Shown here piece by piece: positions 16,101 through 19,451 of a stretch of 19,451 bases of DNA. Numbering within the stretch: the first letter of the stretch is position 1; the number at the start of each line of letters is the position of its first letter. The position numbers and the translations under genes are program-made. The notes below the pieces were generated by a model that worked only from the letters and a program-made list of their open reading frames with translations, did not search any database and was not told the origin of the DNA. Location of the stretch: the NCBI GenBank assembly GCA_050015355.1, contig JBEKBO010000085.1:1-19451 (forward strand), read 5' to 3'. Source of the stretch: CAWBRT01 sp050015355. GTDB lineage: Bacteria; Acidobacteriota; Terriglobia; Terriglobales; Acidobacteriaceae.

Positions 16101-18491
16101 GCGCAACGGCTCCAGGCGTTTGGTGTGGAAGTTTTGCGCATTGAGGACGCACCAGCCGCTGACGCCTTGGCCAATCAAGTGAACACGTGGCTGGCCGCCG
16201 GCCCGGTGCAGGGCGTCTACTGGCTGCCAGCGCTGGATGATGAGGGAAGTCTCAGCCAAATGGATCTGACGGGCTGGAGCGAAGCCCTGCGGGTGCGCGT
16301 CAAGGCGCTTTATACCACCATGCGCGTGTTGTACGAGCAGATTGCGTCGTCGGGCGCGTTCCTGGTCTCGGCTGTGCGCCTCGGAGGACAGCACGGCTAT
16401 GACGATGCCGGCGCAGTCGCACCGCTAGGGGGCGCGGTCACAGGCTTTACTAAAGCCTACAAGCGGGAGCGGGCGGACGTTCTGGTCAAAGTCGTCGATT
16501 TCGAACCGGATCGTGATGCATTGCAAGTCGCCGAAGCCCTCATCGACGAAACTCAGCGCGATCCCGGTGCGGTTGAGATCGGTTACAAGAGTGGACTGCG
16601 CTGGACGGTTGGGCTACAGGAACAACCCGCAGCCGATGGTCAGCCCGGCATGACGCTGGATAAGGACTCGGTGTTTGTAATCACCGGGGCGGCTGGAGGA
16701 ATTGTCTCGGCCATCACCGCCGATTTGGCGGCAGCTTCCGGCGGCACTTTCTATCTGCTTGATCTGGTGCCGACGCCCGATGCGAACAATCCCGATCTCA
16801 AGCGCTTTGTGAGCGACAAGGAAGGACTAAAGCGCGATCTGATTGCGCGCATACAGTCTCGTGGCGAGCGGGCCACGCCCGCGCTGGTCGAGAAGGAGCT
16901 GGCTGCTCTGGAGCGGGCGCAGGCTGCTCAGAAGGCGATCGATACGGTGTGTGAAGCCGGCGGGACGGCGTACTACTTCAGTGTCAACCTCACCGATGCA
17001 GACGGTGTGGCCAACGTGATCAACCAGGTTCGCGAACGCAGCGGACGGATCGACGTGCTGCTGCACGCCGCAGGTATGGAGCGCAGCCACTTCCTGCCCG
17101 ATAAGGAGCCGCGTGAGTTCGACTTGGTCTTCGACGTTAAGAGTCACGGCTGGTTCAATCTTCTGCGCGCCATCGGCGACATGCCTCTGGGGGCAACCGT
17201 GGCGTTCAGCTCGATTGCCGGACGCTTCGGCAACGGAGGACAGACGGACTACAGTTCGGCCAACGACCTGCTGTGCAAGATCACCTCGAACTTCCGCACG
17301 ACACGGCCGGCTACGCGTGGTATCGCCATCGACTGGACGGCTTGGGGCGGCATCGGTATGGCTACCCGCGGCTCCATTCCTAAGATGATGGAGCTGGCTG
17401 GAATAGATATGTTGCCGCCTGAAGCGGGTGTTCCTTTGATTCGCCGCGAATTGATTGCGGGGGGAACACGCGGTGAGATTGTCGTTGCCCAGCGCCTCGG
17501 TATTATGCTGAACGAATTCGATGCCGATGGAGGGATAGATACAATTACGGCGCAAGCTTCCGGCGAGAATCTCTTGCAAGCGCAAGGACCGATGCTTGGC
17601 AAGATCGCAGGCATGGGCCTGCACACGGGCCTGATGATCGAGACCATGCTGGACCCGAAGATTCAACCGTTCTTGCACGATCATAAGATCGACGGCACGG
17701 CGGTGCTTCCCGGAGTCATGGGGATCGAGGCTTTTGCGGAAGCGGCCTCCTCGATGCTGCCAGGCTGGCACGTGGACGCCATCGAACGCGTGAACTTCCT
17801 GGCGCCGTTCAAGTTCTACCGGAACAAGCCGCGAGCGGTCACCATCACGGCGGTCTTTTACCCGCAAGGTGATGCCGTGCTTGCGGATTGTCGACTGATC
17901 GGCAGCCGGCAACTCCCGAAACAGGCGGAGCCGGAAGTAACTACTCATTTCACGGCGCGTGTGCGGCTGACCAGAAACCCACTCGAAGCGACCACCACAC
18001 CGGCGCTGAAGGGGCCGGCCGGAGCGGTCGTCGAGGCCTCCGACGTATATCGCGTTTACTTCCACGGACCAGCGTACCGCGTAGTGGAGCGGGCATGGGG
18101 GGAGGAAGATCGCATCGTGGGTCAGATGGCCAAGAGCTTGCCCATCCATCATCAACCCCCCGAGCAGCCGACGGTTGTGGTGCCTCGCCTGATCGAGCTT
18201 TGCTTCCAGACCGCCGGGCTCTGGGAAATGAGCGTACAAGAACGAATGGGCTTGCCGCAGTACGTTCATGAAATCCGCTTCTTTCAATTTGCAGATTTAG
18301 CTGAAAGCCAGTTACATGCCGTAGTAACTCCCGCTTCGGATGGAAGCTTCGATGCGGACGTTGTGGATGCGGCGGGGAACCGGTGCATGCATTTGGGTGG
18401 TTATCGCACGGTCGCGCTTCCGTATACCGTCGATTCCAAGCCGTTTAAGGCACTGCACGTCATGGAGGTCGCGGGCCTGGCTTCTGATTGA
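10188..18491 (+). CDS. Multidomain polyketide/PUFA-synthase-like megasynthase, KS-AT-KS-ACP3-KR-DH
   Basis: This 2767-residue protein builds a carbon chain from malonyl units. The start ATG 10188 follows AGGA. Domains by residue: KS1 ~8-470, PfaA-like (KTYSKIGGWV), triad Cys217, His351, His391. AT ~610-905: GQGSQ at 618, GHSVGEY with Ser712, and a malonyl-type HAFH motif ending at His817. KS2 ~969-1473: Cys1217, His1365, His1405, in unusual contexts SHETYT and FTGHAMA. Three ACPs at ~1591-1671, 1705-1785 and 1812-1890, with Thr1626, Thr1740 and Thr1847 where the phosphopantetheine Ser is expected. KR ~1940-2420: TGAAGGI at 2166-2172 with Ser2342, Tyr2355, Asn2359; residues before ~2150 look like its structural subdomain. 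DH ~2480-2767: double hotdog, HxxxGxxxxP at His2499/Gly2503/Pro2508, second-site Glu2670/Gln2674. No enoyl reductase, methyltransferase or thioesterase is present. The product is unknown. Confidence 0.93.
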   Translation: MEDSAYRAIAIVGAGAVLPDAPNVATFWNNVKNARYCVSEVPADRWDPALYYDSDHAAPDKTYSKIGGWVREFVWDPMKWRMPLPPRVVNGMDDAQKWAIACVREALEDYGYPKRPLDSERTAVILGNALGGEKHYLTCLRLYFPEYARELSESASFAALPETMRRDITRELQTRIAKLLPEVTEDSMPGELANCLAGRIANLYNLRGPNYTTDAACASAMAAITSAVHGLVANDFDVAVTGGIDRNMGAPSFVKFCKIGALSATGTRPYAEGADGFVMGEGAAVFLLKRLADAERDGDNIYAVLRGIAGSSDGKGKGITAPNPVGQKLAVERAWRNAGVSPTAGTLIEGHGTSTRVGDVVEVQSMAEVLSSFHLPVGSVALGSVKSNMGHLKGAAGAAGLLKTVLALRDKVLPPSVNCQRPNPEMDFAHSPLFVNTELKPWTVAADSVRRAGLSAFGFGGTNFHAVLEEYIPHKITGGNGKRSVAAGLPMSMPQSGAMNARDVSRTAQVDSSCKAPLRGALVIGAASAAALAERLRTVQKAAEAGSAPAPAAPAESDLRAPERLAIDYADAAELAEKSAKALKAMAANQPPVWKALRAQGIFRGQGPAPKVAFLYTGQGSQYVNMLQELRDVEPIVAETFAEADRVLTPILGKPLSEFIFVDAADAKAVARSEEDLRQTAITQPAVIASDLALTRLAAAYGIEPDMAMGHSVGEYGALAASGALPFADAMEAVSARGREMTNVSFEDNGRMAAVFAPLEEIERILKTIDGYVVTANINSNGQAVIGGASKAIEQAIEAFLKAGYNAVPLAVSHAFHTKIVAPASVPFGRMLARLRLQSPRLPIISNIDGEFYPTGPDIVPKMLDMLATQIASPVQFVKGLETLYAAGARVFVEIGPKKALQGFADDVLGARGDVVSLFTNHPKVGDIASFNQALCGLYAAGLGRGQAETSRETSMASVQRQSAAPAWLPVTITGAALGLPGTERIFDDANVSRMLRGEQFIDVVPNRLRRAMLEKNITRLVKSDNGGPVFESITSASDVIRLAARGGAFELDKEFGVSAERLAALDQTTRLAIGAGLDALHDAGIPLTMHYKTTSKGTKLPERWGLPEALRDDTGVIFASAFPGCDSFADEASRYYADQSRRQQLATLEELRLRAAGANGLGEEIGRRIDELRAALEAEPYLFDRRFLLRVLPMGHSQFAEFIGARGPNTQINAACASTTQGVALAEDWIRAGRCRRVIIISADDVTSDHLMGWMGAGFLASGAAATDEVVEEAALPFDRRRHGLIMGMGAAALVVESTDAARERGIRPICEVLSTVAANSAFHGTRLDVNHIGDLMERLVSQAEEHAGISRHQVAPQTVFVSHETYTPARGGSASAEIHALRHVFGEDADQIVIANTKGFTGHAMATGIEDVVAVKALETGCVPPVANFKEVDPELGTLNLSKGGAYPVEYALRLGAGFGSQICMSLLRWVKTKDGARTRPSALGYSSRIADTDTWNAWLERIAGHPAADLEVVQRTLRVRDQRGAARLAEAAQEVRSAPAQVARVVAPPPVLEKKPVAAPSVSDLPKLAVKAAVAEPAPSAPPKVESDPVQERILALVVEKTGYPKDMLDLDLDMEADLGVDTVKQAELFAAIREIYDIPRDSNLKLRDFPTLKHVIGFVYSKRPDLAEAKAKSAQKEVVQELPQAVTPAPVAVAASVVAADPVQETILALVVEKTGYPKDMLDLDLDMEADLGVDTVKQAELFAAIREIYDIPRDSNLKLRDFPTLKHVIGFVYSKRPDLALAPPPSSTIAQPTPTPKAVAVEAVADDPVQETILALVVEKTGYPKDMLDLDLDLEADLGVDTVKQAELLAAIRGIYNIPRDENLKLRDFPTLAHVIKFAHDKLAAVAGTSAAISSAVEEKPEPKAGPIAAVTPIVASLDAANSIPRRVPVPMLRPALTVCKPTGVALGPGSRVVLMPDKGGVADALAQRLQAFGVEVLRIEDAPAADALANQVNTWLAAGPVQGVYWLPALDDEGSLSQMDLTGWSEALRVRVKALYTTMRVLYEQIASSGAFLVSAVRLGGQHGYDDAGAVAPLGGAVTGFTKAYKRERADVLVKVVDFEPDRDALQVAEALIDETQRDPGAVEIGYKSGLRWTVGLQEQPAADGQPGMTLDKDSVFVITGAAGGIVSAITADLAAASGGTFYLLDLVPTPDANNPDLKRFVSDKEGLKRDLIARIQSRGERATPALVEKELAALERAQAAQKAIDTVCEAGGTAYYFSVNLTDADGVANVINQVRERSGRIDVLLHAAGMERSHFLPDKEPREFDLVFDVKSHGWFNLLRAIGDMPLGATVAFSSIAGRFGNGGQTDYSSANDLLCKITSNFRTTRPATRGIAIDWTAWGGIGMATRGSIPKMMELAGIDMLPPEAGVPLIRRELIAGGTRGEIVVAQRLGIMLNEFDADGGIDTITAQASGENLLQAQGPMLGKIAGMGLHTGLMIETMLDPKIQPFLHDHKIDGTAVLPGVMGIEAFAEAASSMLPGWHVDAIERVNFLAPFKFYRNKPRAVTITAVFYPQGDAVLADCRLIGSRQLPKQAEPEVTTHFTARVRLTRNPLEATTTPALKGPAGAVVEASDVYRVYFHGPAYRVVERAWGEEDRIVGQMAKSLPIHHQPPEQPTVVVPRLIELCFQTAGLWEMSVQERMGLPQYVHEIRFFQFADLAESQLHAVVTPASDGSFDADVVDAAGNRCMHLGGYRTVALPYTVDSKPFKALHVMEVAGLASD
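14958..15860 (+). repeat. Three tandem acyl carrier protein repeats
   Basis: Copies begin at 14958, 15300 and 15621, each at GATCCGGTACAGGAA and each encoding about 80 residues; Ala/Pro-rich linkers separate them. The periods are 342 and 321 bp. Copies 1 and 2 are nearly identical in DNA through GCCCCGATCTGGC. Copy 3 matches copy 2 exactly for about its first 56 bases, then diverges toward its 3' end. Each has the core LGVDTVKQAEL. The repeats lie within the synthase coding region and are a protein-domain array, not a mobile or CRISPR repeat. Confidence 0.95.
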
Positions 18492-18520
18492 TCCATCGCC
18501 GTCACGGCAGGGCGAGCACC

Positions 18521-19270
18521 ATGGACGTCTACTGGCTTGAACAGGCCGAATCGGAAATACCGGCGCACGATCAGTGGTTAAGCGTTAGAGATGCGGCTTG
18601 CCTCGGTGGTCTGCGTTTTGCAAAACGCCGCGCGGACTGGCGACTGGGACGCTGGACAGCGAAACGAGCCCTGGCCATTTACTGGAAGATTCCAACCGAT
18701 CCCAAGACTCTTTCGGAAATCGAAATACGTCCGGCGCTCTCCGGCGCGCCGGAGGTGTTTCTTGCAGATAAACCAGCGGACGTTGCTATTTCGCTGAGTC
18801 ACCGCTCCGATGTTGCGGGTTGCGCCATCGCAAAATCCGGAGCAATGCTGGGGTTTGACCTTGAAATCGCCGAGTGTCGCAGCGAGGCTTTTGTCCGTGA
18901 TTATTTCGCCGCCGAAGAGCAGGGCCTGATTACGCGCGTGCATGCGGCAGACCGCTCTCAGTTAGTAGCTTTGCTTTGGAGCGCCAAAGAGAGCGCACTT
19001 AAAGCATTGCGCGCCGGCCTTCGACTGGATACCCGGTCGGTAATCGTAAGTCCTATGGCTCAAGACCAAGGCGGAGATGAACCGGGGCGCATAAGAGAGC
19101 TGTATCCCTCCTCCAGGCTGCCATACGCTCTCGATAACTGGTGTCCGCTGCGCGTCCGTTGCGCTGACGGGCAGGTTTTCCAAGGCTGGTGGCAGCACAC
19201 AGGCAGCCTCTTGCGGACGCTGGTGGCGGCTCCACAACCGGTCCGGCCGACTCTGCTAAAGAATTCTTAG
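18521..19270 (+). CDS. Sfp-type 4'-phosphopantetheinyl transferase
   Basis: The enzyme moves phosphopantetheine from CoA onto carrier domains, here presumably the three ACPs of the synthase. The 249 residues have the two-lobed Sfp/AcpT length. Metal and catalytic motifs are present: GFDLEIA with Asp113 and Glu115, FAAEEQ with Glu132, and WSAKESALK with Trp153, Lys156 and Glu157; SLSHR precedes them as the usual CoA-contact stretch. I start at ATG 18521 because MDVYWLEQ resembles family N-termini and GGGCGAG lies just upstream. A TTG at 18488 overlapping the synthase stop would add eleven residues. It begins 29 bp after the synthase and is the last gene of the run. If the Thr carriers are functional, this enzyme would need to modify threonine. 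Confidence 0.92.
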   Translation: MDVYWLEQAESEIPAHDQWLSVRDAACLGGLRFAKRRADWRLGRWTAKRALAIYWKIPTDPKTLSEIEIRPALSGAPEVFLADKPADVAISLSHRSDVAGCAIAKSGAMLGFDLEIAECRSEAFVRDYFAAEEQGLITRVHAADRSQLVALLWSAKESALKALRAGLRLDTRSVIVSPMAQDQGGDEPGRIRELYPSSRLPYALDNWCPLRVRCADGQVFQGWWQHTGSLLRTLVAAPQPVRPTLLKNS

Positions 19271-19275
19271 GATCG

Positions 19276-19297
19276 GGCGCGACCAATACGGTGCGCC
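19276..19297 (+). terminator. Terminator-like hairpin after the transferase gene
   Basis: GGCGC (19276-19280) and ACC (19282-19284) pair with GGT (19290-19292) and GCGCC (19293-19297), leaving one bulged G and an AATAC loop. It begins five bases after the stop codon of the last operon gene. The nearest T-run, CTTTT, is about 16 bases further on, so classical intrinsic termination is only moderately supported. Confidence 0.4.
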
Positions 19298-19331
19298 GGG
19301 CCTACCCAGATTGCTTTTACATCGCCACCTA

Positions 19332-19360
19332 TTGAGTATTGAATAATATACTGACATTAT
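19332..19360 (+). promoter_or_regulatory. Possible promoter for the right-edge gene
   Basis: TTGAGT at 19332-19337 and CATTAT at 19355-19360 are 17 bp apart, in a short AT-rich patch (about 19330-19375) that contrasts with the GC-rich surroundings. They match the sigma-70 boxes at four to five and four of six positions. The patch lies 26 bp before the transposase-like ATG and may also include the end of an insertion element. Confidence 0.3.
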
Positions 19361-19385
19361 TTGTTGTTCATGATAGAGTCGCCGC

Positions 19386-19451
19386 ATGGGAAATCCGGCG
19401 GGGGTACGCAGAGACTTTGCGGCACTGGAGCGGCGGCGGATGCAGGCAGCG
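19386..19451 (+). CDS. Start of probable IS630-family transposase (cut by window)
   Basis: Only 22 codons are visible, from ATG 19386 to the edge. They begin MGNPAGVRRDF and continue with an Arg-rich ALERRR stretch. This opening matches my memory of winged-helix transposases of the IS630 group, which start with MGNPAGVRRDFEALE and lead into a helix-turn-helix. There is no good ribosome site. No terminal inverted repeat could be identified, because only one end could be in view. The assignment rests on a very short match. Confidence 0.55.
   Translation, partial: MGNPAGVRRDFAALERRRMQAA

Noticed and set aside
16827..18287. Long - strand open frame (486 codons) opposite the KR-DH part of the synthase
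   Set aside because: It overlaps well-conserved catalytic regions on the + strand and shows no family features.
10188..18491. Calling the locus a classical omega-3 PUFA (pfa) cluster
   Set aside because: The KS1 resembles PfaA, but there is no PfaB, PfaC or PfaD, the domain order differs, and the carriers have Thr in place of Ser.

Overview
The window is bacterial, moderately GC-rich by eye (not computed) and densely coded. It holds one long run of co-directional genes on the + strand, from about 1789 to 19270, and most of an aldehyde dehydrogenase gene on the - strand at the left edge. At the right edge a transposase-like gene begins. Gene style suggests an environmental Gram-negative lineage such as Acidobacteriota, Desulfobacterota or a relative. 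That assignment is a guess, because no rRNA or other marker gene is present.

Layout. (1) 1-1224, - strand: a coniferyl-type aldehyde dehydrogenase, cut by the window edge. (2) 1225-1788: a 564-bp divergent intergenic region with a CRP/FNR-like site and a 26-bp imperfect palindrome. (3) 1789-3947: a biotin carboxyl carrier protein and an acyl-CoA carboxyltransferase, with no biotin carboxylase nearby. (4) 4030-4419: a small glycine-rich protein of unknown function, probably in the membrane. (5) 4489-8418: a membrane Fe-S oxidoreductase of the ETF:(mena)quinone oxidoreductase type, followed by EtfB and EtfA, which overlap by one base. (6) 8428-10104: a long acyl-CoA dehydrogenase with a VLCAD-like C-terminal extension. 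(7) 10188-18491: a 2767-residue iterative-type polyketide/fatty-acid synthase with order KS-AT-KS-ACP-ACP-ACP-KR-DH. (8) 18521-19270: a Sfp-type phosphopantetheinyl transferase. (9) 19276-19297: a terminator-like hairpin. (10) 19386 to the end: the start of a probable IS630-type transposase.

How the genes may work together (inference). The carboxylase pair would supply malonyl-CoA; the AT carries the HAFH motif usual for malonyl specificity. The synthase would build a chain on its tandem carriers, which the neighbouring transferase would have to activate. The KR and DH would give hydroxy and enoyl steps; there is no enoyl reductase and no thioesterase. The acyl-CoA dehydrogenase, EtfAB and the membrane oxidoreductase form a complete route from an acyl thioester to the quinone pool. 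Their position inside the synthase operon suggests a lipid or polyketide pathway in which one desaturation step is drained into respiration.

The most notable points are the unusual synthase architecture, three carrier domains with Thr where the phosphopantetheine-bearing Ser should be, a membrane oxidoreductase whose first CCG domain has lost its cysteines, and the pairing of a PUFA-synthase-like megasynthase with a respiratory ETF module.
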